Source: Azoarcus_F sp036734105
GTDB lineage: Bacteria > Pseudomonadota > Gammaproteobacteria > Burkholderiales > Rhodocyclaceae
Assembly (NCBI GenBank): GCA_036734105.1
Contig: DAIMZH010000072.1
Coordinates: 1-13,276, forward strand
Length of the DNA stretch: 13,276 nt
Direction: 5' to 3'
Shown here: positions 7,606 to 12,889 of the stretch, in pieces
Position numbering within the stretch: position 1 is the first letter of the stretch
How the letters are laid out: each line of letters begins with the position of its first letter
The notes under the pieces: generated by a model
Databases searched by the model: none
What the model was told of the DNA's origin: nothing
What the model saw: only the letters and a program-made list of their open reading frames with translations
Program-made: the position numbers and the translations under genes

Positions 7606-8094
7606 ATGACTCAATCAAACGATACTGCCAGCAGCGCAACCAGCAAGGCTCGTCTTGTCGCTCTGATTCTTGCAGGGGCTTTTTTCATTCTCATCGGAGC
7701 CTTCGTCGCCATGGTGTTTTTCGTTCAGGACGAAACGCGCCTGAACGCAGTCGGCCCCATCGCAGCCGCCCCCGGCGCCGAACGCGGCGGGCTGATCTTT
7801 CGCGGCACGGCCAACATCTGGGAGGTTCGCGGCCGGATGGTCATTGACGCGCAAGGCAACGCACGTTTTGCCTTCGACCTGGTTGGCCCAACCGGGCAGC
7901 CCGCCCCCTCATCACTCGACTTTCATGTCGAACTCGAAATTGCCGATGGCAGCCAGGCCCCGGTTCGCCTGCCCCACAGGCTTACCGGGATTGGCAGCTA
8001 CATGACCAGCGCGCAGTTGCCTTCACCCGGGCCTTGGCGTCTTCGAATCGTGTTCCCGGAGATCACCGGCGTGTTCGAATTTACGGCAGACTAA
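7606..8094 (+). CDS. Single-helix membrane-anchored protein, unknown function
   Basis: Protein of 162 residues that I do not recognise with certainty. A polar N-terminus (1-14) is followed by one strong membrane helix, LVALILAGAFFILIGAFVAM (about 17-36). The remaining ~120 residues are probably outside the cytoplasmic membrane. This part is rich in beta-strand-like alternation (NARFAFDLVGPTGQ, LDFHVELEIADGS, PWRLRIVFPEITGVFEF). The layout (one helix plus a small beta domain ending in a PWRLRIVFP-like strand) is reminiscent of FixH/YtkA-like proteins, but the similarity is weak. No ribosome binding site is obvious before the ATG at 7606. The in-frame ATG at 7534 would add a cysteine-containing tail that looks non-coding. 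It is transcribed away from motA and its 3' end overlaps the methyltransferase gene by 14 bp, tail to tail. Confidence 0.75.
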   Translation: MTQSNDTASSATSKARLVALILAGAFFILIGAFVAMVFFVQDETRLNAVGPIAAAPGAERGGLIFRGTANIWEVRGRMVIDAQGNARFAFDLVGPTGQPAPSSLDFHVELEIADGSQAPVRLPHRLTGIGSYMTSAQLPSPGPWRLRIVFPEITGVFEFTAD

Positions 8095-8767
8095 TCCCGC
8101 CACATACCGGCAGCTTTTGCATCAGCGCCACATCCTTGACCGGAATGTGGCAGCGCCACCCGTATTGCCTGGCAATGGTCTGTAGCGTGTGTTCGCGATA
8201 GAAAACAACGTGTGTCGGGTCACGCCGATAATGCCAATTGGCAAAGCGGGCATCGTCCGTCTGAAAGCAGGTCAGCAGCGCCAGCCAGCCACCCGGCTTC
8301 AGCATCGCATCGAGTTTCGCAAACTCGGCAGTTGGCTGATGAAAATGCTCTATCACCTCGGTGCAGGTGATGAAGTCATACCGAGCAGCGAGCAACGAAG
8401 AATCAGGGAAAAACAATGGGTCATACAAGCTGATCCAATAACCCGCCTCACGCAGCATTGCAGCCACCGCCGAGTCGGCCCCGCAACCATAGTCCAGGCC
8501 AGATGCGCCGGACGGCAAGCAGTCCAGCAAGGGCACAACTGCCCGTGATACAAAGCGCCGGTAGCCGACATCGCCAGCATGGTTGTCGTGGCGCTGATAA
8601 TAAGCATGCTCATCGCTCAGACCTGGCAACTGATGCGCGGACAATAAAGTCGCCTGACAATGAATACAGCGCAAGTAGCGCGAGCCTTGCACCCGAGCAA
8701 ACTCCTGCAGGCTGGAGGAACCACATACACGGCAAATCGTCTCGTGATCGCTAGGCATCATGGTCAT
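8081..8767 (-). CDS. Zinc-ribbon class I SAM-dependent methyltransferase
   Basis: Protein of 228 residues. The N-terminus holds two CxxC pairs (C12/C15 in CRVCG and C34/C37 in CIHC), which suggests a small zinc ribbon. It is followed by a Methyltransf_23-like Rossmann domain. The SAM motif is GLDYGCGADS (90-99), a later acidic strand is SLYDPLFF, and the CTEVIEHFHQP segment (135-145) is a post-motif-I signature. LKPGGWLALLT (156-166) is the usual motif after helix D. The substrate is unknown; such proteins methylate small molecules, sugars or proteins. The start at 8767 has AGGCGG seven bases upstream; ATGs at 8773, 8761 and 8758 are close alternatives. It lies 57 bp downstream of the Roadblock-like pair on the same strand and may share their transcript. 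Confidence 0.82.
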   Translation of the reverse strand: MTMMPSDHETICRVCGSSSLQEFARVQGSRYLRCIHCQATLLSAHQLPGLSDEHAYYQRHDNHAGDVGYRRFVSRAVVPLLDCLPSGASGLDYGCGADSAVAAMLREAGYWISLYDPLFFPDSSLLAARYDFITCTEVIEHFHQPTAEFAKLDAMLKPGGWLALLTCFQTDDARFANWHYRRDPTHVVFYREHTLQTIARQYGWRCHIPVKDVALMQKLPVCGGISLP

Positions 8768-8824
8768 CAGCATGCCGCCTCGGCTGACACAAGGCAAGCG
8801 CCCAAGCGCACCCAGACTAGCGGT

Positions 8825-9283
8825 TCAATAGACCTGTCCGCGATACATCCGCGGCCGAGAAGGGGCAGCCTGTTTATATGTGTCGTCTTCAGGCTCAGAG
8901 GCACGCCGCAGCGCCTGTGGCGCCTGGCTGCGCGAAGCCAACCACTCAGACAACGCGTCGGGCTCAAGATGACGCAACAACAGACCACTCATCATTCGGG
9001 TTGAATTCACCGTGGCTGGATCAGTTGCAACGATCAGCATTTTGAGAAGACCATGACTGCGTAACATCAGCCAACGTTGGTCAAACTCCAGCATCACATC
9101 CGAGATGGGCAAGCCCGCAGCACTGAACAAAGCATATAACTCGCGCACAATACTGCCTGGGTCAGTCTCGCCCATTAAACCGGGTTGCGTGTGCCAATGC
9201 AGGCTACCGGCTGTATCCAGCAAGCCCAGGCCTTCCACACCCGGCAAACCAGCTACTGCATTGCATAGTTTCTCAACGTCCAT
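8825..9283 (-). CDS. Roadblock/LC7-like small protein (second of a pair)
   Basis: Protein of 152 residues. Residues 1-115 have the pattern of a Roadblock/LC7 fold: LCNAVAGLPGVEGLGLLDTAGSLHW (helix, then two strands), a central helix DPGSIVRELYALFSAAG, and the strand pair DVMLEFDQRWLMLRSHG / LLKMLIVATDPA, then a final helix. This fold typically forms dimers that act on Ras-like GTPases such as MglA or as signalling scaffolds. No GTPase gene is nearby. A low-complexity tail (about 118-152; charged, ending YRGQVY) follows. The ATG at 9283 has GGGGG four bases upstream; a TTG at 9304 is rejected. It follows the other Roadblock-like gene by 39 bp. Domain assignment is by pattern only and is tentative. 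Confidence 0.7.
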   Translation of the reverse strand: MDVEKLCNAVAGLPGVEGLGLLDTAGSLHWHTQPGLMGETDPGSIVRELYALFSAAGLPISDVMLEFDQRWLMLRSHGLLKMLIVATDPATVNSTRMMSGLLLRHLEPDALSEWLASRSQAPQALRRASEPEDDTYKQAAPSRPRMYRGQVY

Positions 9284-9322
9284 TGTGCCCCCAGTGGGCC
9301 TCAAACCTCGGCATGCTCAGTT

Positions 9323-9655
9323 TCAGGCCCCATTAACCAGCCGTTTTATGCACAGTGCCACTTCCGGCACCCGCGCCCGCGCATCCAGCGCCACCCCAAT
9401 CGCACCGTCTTCAACCGGCAAACACAACACATTCACCGCCTTGCCCTGCACATGCGCCTGATGAAAATCACCGTTTCCAAAGCTGGCGCCCAGACTTTTG
9501 CTGAGTCTTACAAAATGCCCCAACACCATCGCCAGCGAATCCTGCTCGCTCCCCTCGCGAGCCAGCACGTCCCCCTCAGGTGAACAACACACACAACCGA
9601 GCACATTCGGTGTCTGCATGATTTGTTGTAAGTTCACGTGGTCTTGTACCGACAT
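9323..9655 (-). CDS. Roadblock/LC7-like small protein (first of a pair)
   Basis: Protein of 110 residues, about the size of a single Roadblock/LC7 domain. The order is helix (VNLQQIMQTPNVLG), strand pair with a turn (CVCCSPEGDVLAREGS), central helix (DSLAMVLGHFVRLSKSLGAS), strands (GDFHQAHVQGKAVNVLCLPVEDGAIGVALDA) and final helix (VPEVALCIKRLVNG). It resembles the neighbouring gene's product in layout and may have arisen by duplication, although sequence identity is low. The start is the ATG at 9655 because of a strong ribosome binding site (AGGAGAGGAG) right before it. The longer frame reaching 9850 adds an unlikely, compositionally odd N-terminus. A candidate sigma-54 promoter sits about 40 bp upstream. 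Function unknown: it may be a scaffold or dimer partner of the next protein. Confidence 0.75.
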   Translation of the reverse strand: MSVQDHVNLQQIMQTPNVLGCVCCSPEGDVLAREGSEQDSLAMVLGHFVRLSKSLGASFGNGDFHQAHVQGKAVNVLCLPVEDGAIGVALDARARVPEVALCIKRLVNGA

Positions 9656-9692
9656 GACTCCTCTCCTTTTTTCCTCTTGGTACAAAGACACT

Positions 9693-9708
9693 TGCACAAT
9701 GCATGCCA
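9693..9708 (-). promoter_or_regulatory. Candidate sigma-54 (-24/-12) promoter
   Basis: Read on the minus strand the sequence is TGGCATGCATTGTGCA. The -24 GG and -12 GC doublets are separated by exactly 10 nt, as required for RpoN promoters. It departs from TGGCACG-N4-TTGCA at two positions. A start site near 9682 would leave a leader of about 27 nt before the strong ribosome binding site and ATG at 9655. No activator binding site is identifiable. The match is suggestive but could be chance. Confidence 0.35.
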
Positions 9709-9874
9709 GCAGGCGAACATGAAGTTTTAGCCATGTCGCAGCCGAAAGGGCTTGAAAAAGACGCGGCCACGCACCAGATACGTTCACCGGGCATGCAAAG
9801 CGAATCGTTTCGGTGCATGTGTTCGGTGCCGTCATCATTGCCTCAGACAATCGCCACGATCTTATAAATTCATT

Positions 9875-9902
9875 TTTACAATCGCTACAGCACGACTATC
9901 AT
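9875..9902 (+). promoter_or_regulatory. Sigma-70-type promoter for ahpC
   Basis: TTTACA (9875-9880) and TATCAT (9897-9902), spaced by 16 bp, each match the sigma-70 consensus at 5 of 6 positions. Transcription would start near 9909 and give a leader of about 70 nt. A weaker alternative pair, TTGCCT/TTATAA, lies at 9838-9867. The AAGGAG ribosome binding site six bases before the ATG at 9979 completes the unit. Confidence 0.55.
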
Positions 9903-9978
9903 TCATCTTGTCGAACAAAACGTTCAACAGGATTTCAACCTGCCGCAAGGCGCAATCGCAACCCACAAGGAGTCACAC

Positions 9979-10536
9979 ATGATCAACACCCAAGTTCAGC
10001 CGTTCAAAGCCAACGCTTTCCACAATGGCAAGTTCATCGAAGTGACCGAAGCCGACCTGCAGGGCAAGTGGTCCGTCCTGATTTTCATGCCGGCAGCTTT
10101 CACCTTCAACTGCCCCACGGAAATCGAAGACGCGGCTGACAACTACGCCGAGTTCCAGAAAGCTGGGGCTGAGGTGTACATCATCACCACCGACACCCAC
10201 TTCTCGCACAAAGTGTGGCACGAGACCTCGCCGGCTGTCGGCAAAGCACAGTTTCCGCTGATCGGCGACCCGACCCACCAGCTCACTCGTGCTTTCGGTG
10301 TGCATATCGAAGAAGAAGGCCTGGCTCTGCGCGGCACCTTCGTCATCAACCCGGAAGGCGTGGTGAAGACCCTCGAAATCCACGACAACGCCATCGCCCG
10401 TGACGTTGGCGAAACCCTGCGCAAGCTGAAGGCTGCTCAGTACGTCGCCTCCCACCCGGGTGAAGTGTGCCCGGCCAAGTGGAAGGAAGGCGAAAAGACG
10501 CTTGCGCCGTCACTCGACCTGGTCGGCAAGATCTGA
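9979..10536 (+). CDS. ahpC: Alkyl hydroperoxide reductase subunit C (2-Cys peroxiredoxin)
   Basis: Protein of 185 residues, near the 187 of E. coli AhpC. The Prx1/AhpC motif PxxxTxxC is present as MPAAFTFNCPTE with peroxidatic cysteine C45 and T42. The conserved arginine lies in LRGTFVINPEG, and the resolving cysteine C164 is in HPGEVCPAKW. The C-terminal end, AQYVASHPGEVCPAKWKEGE, and the SLDLVGKI tail are nearly as in E. coli. The enzyme reduces hydrogen peroxide, alkyl peroxides and peroxynitrite in the cytoplasm as a decamer and is recharged by AhpF. Compared with the common FYPADFTFVCPTE, this protein has Met for Tyr, Ala for Asp and Asn for Val around the active site. I recall the same variant in other betaproteobacteria. 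The start ATG has AAGGAG six bases upstream. ahpF follows after 209 bp. Confidence 0.97.
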   Translation: MINTQVQPFKANAFHNGKFIEVTEADLQGKWSVLIFMPAAFTFNCPTEIEDAADNYAEFQKAGAEVYIITTDTHFSHKVWHETSPAVGKAQFPLIGDPTHQLTRAFGVHIEEEGLALRGTFVINPEGVVKTLEIHDNAIARDVGETLRKLKAAQYVASHPGEVCPAKWKEGEKTLAPSLDLVGKI

Positions 10537-10549
10537 TCGGTTCCCGACC

Positions 10550-10573
10550 CAATCCGGGGTTCTCCCCGGATTG
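10550..10573 (+). terminator. Perfect stem-loop after ahpC (possible terminator)
   Basis: CAATCCGGGG-TTCT-CCCCGGATTG forms a perfect 10-bp GC-rich stem with a 4-nt loop, starting 13 bp after the ahpC stop. The following bases (AATCTCGC) are not a U-tract, so it is not a textbook intrinsic terminator. It may slow polymerase or stabilise the ahpC mRNA 3' end against exonucleases. Confidence 0.5.
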
Positions 10574-10578
10574 AATCT

Positions 10579-10601
10579 CGCAGCCGGATAACCCGGCTGC
10601 G
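10579..10601 (+). repeat. Second stem-loop in the ahpC-ahpF gap
   Basis: CGCAGCCGG-ATAAC-CCGGCTGCG is a perfect 9-bp inverted repeat with a 5-nt loop, beginning 5 bp after the first hairpin. No U-run follows. Two tandem hairpins of this strength suggest an mRNA-level function (attenuation, processing or 3' stabilisation), as is common where the first gene of a pair must be more abundant. Confidence 0.5.
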
Positions 10602-10711
10602 CGGTTCATCCGCAAGCGCCGCGCCCAAGGCACCGTCAAACGACAACCCAACGGTAGCAGGCGACGCTGGCGAATGAATCGAAGCGCATCAACAACTGCG
10701 CCCTTTTAAAT

Positions 10712-10729
10712 ATCAGAATAATTCTCAAT
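10712..10729 (+). promoter_or_regulatory. Candidate Fur box upstream of ahpF
   Basis: ATCAGAATAATTCTCAAT resembles the Fur operator pattern ATGAGAAT-N-ATTCTCAT: 14 of 16 positions agree. The core AGAAT-A-ATTCT is a perfect palindrome. It lies 17 bp before the ahpF ATG in an AT-rich segment that would also hold a -10-like AATAAT (10717-10722). No clear -35 box was found. Binding here would block the promoter, which suggests iron or redox control of ahpF. This is an inference from one site only. Confidence 0.4.
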
Positions 10730-10745
10730 CAAACAGGAGGCCGTC

Positions 10746-12341
10746 ATGCTCGACGCCAACATGCAAGCGCAACTCAAGACCTTGTTACAACGCATCGACC
10801 AACCTGTTGAGTTGGTAGCCTTTGTCGATGAATCACCCAAATCGGCTGAAACACTTGAACTGCTCCGCGGCATTGCGTCGCTGTCGGACATCGTCAGCCT
10901 GGTAGAAGACGGCCCCACCGACGGTGAGCGTGTCCCCTCCTTCTCGGTGAGCCGCGCCGGAACCGACATGGGCATTCGCTTTGCCGGTCTGCCCATGGGC
11001 CATGAATTCACCTCGCTGGTGCTGGCGCTGTTGCAAGCTGGTGGTTACCCCCCCAAGGTGGATGCCGAGCAGATCAAGGCCATCAAGGCACTGGACGCCG
11101 ATATGGTGTTTGAAACCTACATTTCGCTGTCCTGCCACAACTGCCCAGACGTGGTGCAGGCGCTCAACCTGATGGCCGTGCTTAACCCGCGCATTCGTCA
11201 CAGCATGATTGATGGCGGTGTGTTCCGCGACGAAGTCACCGAAAAGAACATCATGGCTGTGCCCACCGTCATGCTCAATGGCGAGAACTTTGGCCAGGGC
11301 CGCATGACGCTGGAAGAGATCATCGCCAAGGTCGACACCGGCGCAGCCGACCGCGACGCCGCCAAGTTGTCCGCCAAAGACGCGTTCGACGTGCTCATCA
11401 TCGGCGGTGGCCCGGCAGGTGCCGCGGCTTCCATCTACGCCGCCCGAAAAGGCATCGCCACCGGCATCGTGGCCGAACGATTCGGCGGTCAGGTGATGGA
11501 CACCATGGCCATCGAAAACTTCATCTCGGTGAAGGAAACCGAAGGCCCCAAGCTGGTTGCGGCGCTCGAAGAGCATGTCAAGCAGTACGAAGTCGACGTC
11601 ATGAACCTGCAGCGCGCCAAATCGCTCAAACCCGCTGAAACCGCAGGCGGTTACGCCGAGGTCACGCTGGAAAACGGCGCAGTGCTGAAGAGCCGCAGCG
11701 TCATCCTCGCCACCGGCGCGCGCTGGCGCGAGCTCGGCGTGCCCGGCGAGCTGGAATATCGCGGACGTGGCGTGGCTTATTGCCCGCACTGCGATGGCCC
11801 GCTGTTCAAAGGCAAGCATGTGGCAGTGATTGGTGGTGGCAACTCTGGCGTTGAGGCCGCCATCGACCTGGCAGGCATTGTCGGCAAGGTCACCTTGCTT
11901 GAGTTTGCCGACACCTTGCGCGCCGATGCCGTATTGCAGGCCAAGCTGCGCAGCATGCCCAACGTCACCATCATCACCAGCGCCCAAACCACCGAAGTGA
12001 CTGGCGATGGGCAGCGTGTCAACGCGCTGGTGTATACCGACCGCAACAGCGGCCAGTCGCACACGGTAGAACTGGCAGGCGTGTTTGTGCAAATCGGCTT
12101 GCTGCCCAACACCGACTGGCTCAAGGGCACGCTGGAGCTGACCCGCTTTGGTGAGGTCGTCATCAACGACAAGTGCCAGACCTCGGCCACCGGCATTTTT
12201 GCGGCCGGCGACTGCACCACGGTGCCATTCAAGCAGATCATCATTGCCATGGGCGAAGGCAGCAAGGCCGCACTATCCGCCTTCGACCACCTGATCCGCA
12301 ACACACCCGAGACGGCAAAGTCAGAGGCTGAGACAGCCTGA
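10746..12341 (+). CDS. ahpF: Alkyl hydroperoxide reductase subunit F
   Basis: Protein of 531 residues (E. coli AhpF: 521). The N-terminal domain, a tandem thioredoxin-like fold, carries the redox pair C130/C133 in SCHNCP. The C-terminal thioredoxin-reductase-like part has the FAD-binding IIGGGPAGAAA (218-228), redox pair C346/C349 in YCPHCDGPLFKGK, the NAD(P)H-binding VIGGGNSGVEAA (361-372) and the second FAD-contact motif GIFAAGDCTTVPFKQ (483-497). It transfers electrons from NAD(P)H via FAD and two disulfides to AhpC. The ATG at 10746 has a strong AGGAGG five bases upstream. Both redox pairs are intact. It is preceded by a separate AT-rich control region, so it can be made independently of ahpC, and it ends 24 bp before a terminator. 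Confidence 0.97.
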   Translation: MLDANMQAQLKTLLQRIDQPVELVAFVDESPKSAETLELLRGIASLSDIVSLVEDGPTDGERVPSFSVSRAGTDMGIRFAGLPMGHEFTSLVLALLQAGGYPPKVDAEQIKAIKALDADMVFETYISLSCHNCPDVVQALNLMAVLNPRIRHSMIDGGVFRDEVTEKNIMAVPTVMLNGENFGQGRMTLEEIIAKVDTGAADRDAAKLSAKDAFDVLIIGGGPAGAAASIYAARKGIATGIVAERFGGQVMDTMAIENFISVKETEGPKLVAALEEHVKQYEVDVMNLQRAKSLKPAETAGGYAEVTLENGAVLKSRSVILATGARWRELGVPGELEYRGRGVAYCPHCDGPLFKGKHVAVIGGGNSGVEAAIDLAGIVGKVTLLEFADTLRADAVLQAKLRSMPNVTIITSAQTTEVTGDGQRVNALVYTDRNSGQSHTVELAGVFVQIGLLPNTDWLKGTLELTRFGEVVINDKCQTSATGIFAAGDCTTVPFKQIIIAMGEGSKAALSAFDHLIRNTPETAKSEAETA

Positions 12342-12365
12342 TCTTCTGAGAAACTGATAAGACAC

Positions 12366-12400
12366 AAGCCCGGCGTCGCTCATACGGCCCGGGCTTTTTT
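12366..12400 (+). terminator. Rho-independent terminator after ahpF
   Basis: AAGCCCGG (12366-12373) and CCGGGCTT (12389-12396) form an 8-bp stem with a 15-nt loop, followed by a run of Ts to 12400. It begins 24 bp after the ahpF stop and ends directly before the stop codon of the minus-strand gene at 12402. In the opposite direction there is only a two-T run, so it serves mainly the plus strand. Confidence 0.85.
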
Positions 12401-12401
12401 G

Positions 12402-12659
12402 TCACCCAACCCGGTAGTGCCGTGACTGCCACAGCCCACGCTCACGCCGACGCGCCCGCCAGGCCAGCGCCAGGCGAAACACCGTGGCCACACCAAACAA
12501 TGCGAGCGTGACGCTGGCCCATACGCTGAGCAACAGTGCCAGCCAGAAACCTTCGGGAATGCGCGCATACAGCGTGGCAGTCAATTGCAAGGCCAGCGGC
12601 AGGGACAGCAACAGCACGCAGCGACTCATCGTACAGGAAAGGGCTTCATCGGCTTTCAT
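12402..12659 (-). CDS. Small two-helix membrane protein, unknown function
   Basis: Protein of 85 residues that I do not recognise. Two hydrophobic segments are visible: VLLLSLPLALQLTATLY (about 15-31) and FWLALLLSVWASVTLALFGVA (about 38-58). A strongly basic tail follows (RLALAWRARRRERG), which by the positive-inside rule points to a cytoplasmic C-terminus. The ATG at 12659 has GGAG nine bases upstream. An ATG at 12707 would add 16 polar residues directly after a palindrome and is less likely. It ends beside the ahpF terminator, convergent with ahpF, and diverges from the regulator gene. Codon pattern looks native. Confidence 0.65.
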   Translation of the reverse strand: MKADEALSCTMSRCVLLLSLPLALQLTATLYARIPEGFWLALLLSVWASVTLALFGVATVFRLALAWRARRRERGLWQSRHYRVG

Positions 12660-12681
12660 TTTTGGGGTCTCCGGTTGTTTT

Positions 12682-12710
12682 TTGCGACACCCGAAGTATG
12701 CACCCATAAA
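12682..12710 (+). promoter_or_regulatory. Possible promoter for the HTH-WYL-type gene
   Basis: TTGCGA (12682-12687) and CATAAA (12705-12710) are spaced by 17 bp, each matching the sigma-70 consensus at 4 of 6 positions. The predicted start falls inside the GGCTCGT-TAG-ACGAGCC palindrome. Use of this promoter would give a leader of about 170 nt. Weak call. Confidence 0.3.
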
Positions 12711-12711
12711 A

Positions 12712-12728
12712 GGCTCGTTAGACGAGCC
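12712..12728. repeat. Perfect inverted repeat, operator-like
   Basis: GGCTCGT-TAG-ACGAGCC has perfect 7-bp arms and a 3-nt centre. It lies between the divergent small membrane protein and regulator genes and overlaps the start site expected from the weak promoter just before it. It could be an operator for the neighbouring regulator, or a small hairpin in a transcript. Confidence 0.5.
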
Positions 12729-12755
12729 ATACTGTAAATTTTTTCAGCTTTATTT

Positions 12756-12775
12756 CTGTCGTGCATTGGCGACAG
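12756..12775. repeat. Inverted repeat with CGACAG half-sites
   Basis: CTGTCG-N8-CGACAG has perfect 6-bp arms. A further direct copy of CGACAG lies at 12789-12794 and a CGACA at 12781-12785. A wider inverted pair, CATTGGC (12764-12770) and GCCAATG (12794-12800), overlaps it. This looks like a cluster of protein-binding half-sites or a folded leader. Confidence 0.4.
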
Positions 12776-12803
12776 TCTGCCGACAAAGCGACAGCCAATG
12801 GGT

Positions 12804-12840
12804 CGATTGCCAGCAACACGGCACAGCTTGCTGGCAATCG
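12804..12840. repeat. 13-bp perfect inverted repeat before the HTH-WYL-type gene
   Basis: CGATTGCCAGCAA (12804-12816) and TTGCTGGCAATCG (12828-12840) are perfect complements separated by 11 nt. The structure ends 49 bp before the ATG at 12890. No T-run follows it, so it is not an intrinsic terminator. It may be an operator for the adjacent regulator or an RNA hairpin in its leader. Confidence 0.55.
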
Positions 12841-12889
12841 CTGCGTACAAACCGGTAGCATGGCGTTTTGCCACCGCCATGCTGCCCCC

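Larger units (their letters stand above)
9656..9978. other. Divergent intergenic region, Roadblock pair / ahpC
   Basis: This 323-bp stretch separates the minus-strand Roadblock gene from ahpC. I see no further gene in it. It contains the ribosome binding site and a sigma-54-like element of the minus-strand gene on its left side. On its right side are the ahpC promoter elements and, near 9972, an AAGGAG ribosome binding site. The centre (about 9710-9835) shows no convincing motif. A canonical OxyR operator (four ATAG/CTAT tetranucleotides at 11-bp steps) was looked for and not found. Confidence 0.6.

Noticed and set aside
9656..9850. N-terminal extension of the first Roadblock-like protein back to 9850
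   Set aside because: A strong ribosome binding site precedes the ATG at 9655 and the extension has no fold-like pattern. It also overlaps the promoter region.
9838..9935. OxyR operator before ahpC
   Set aside because: CTAT occurs once (9896-9899) but the required tetranucleotides at 11-bp steps on either side do not match.
10833..12092. A 419-codon open frame on the minus strand opposite ahpF
   Set aside because: It mirrors the ahpF coding sequence, is rich in His, Gly and Val, and shows no family signature. AhpF is certain here.
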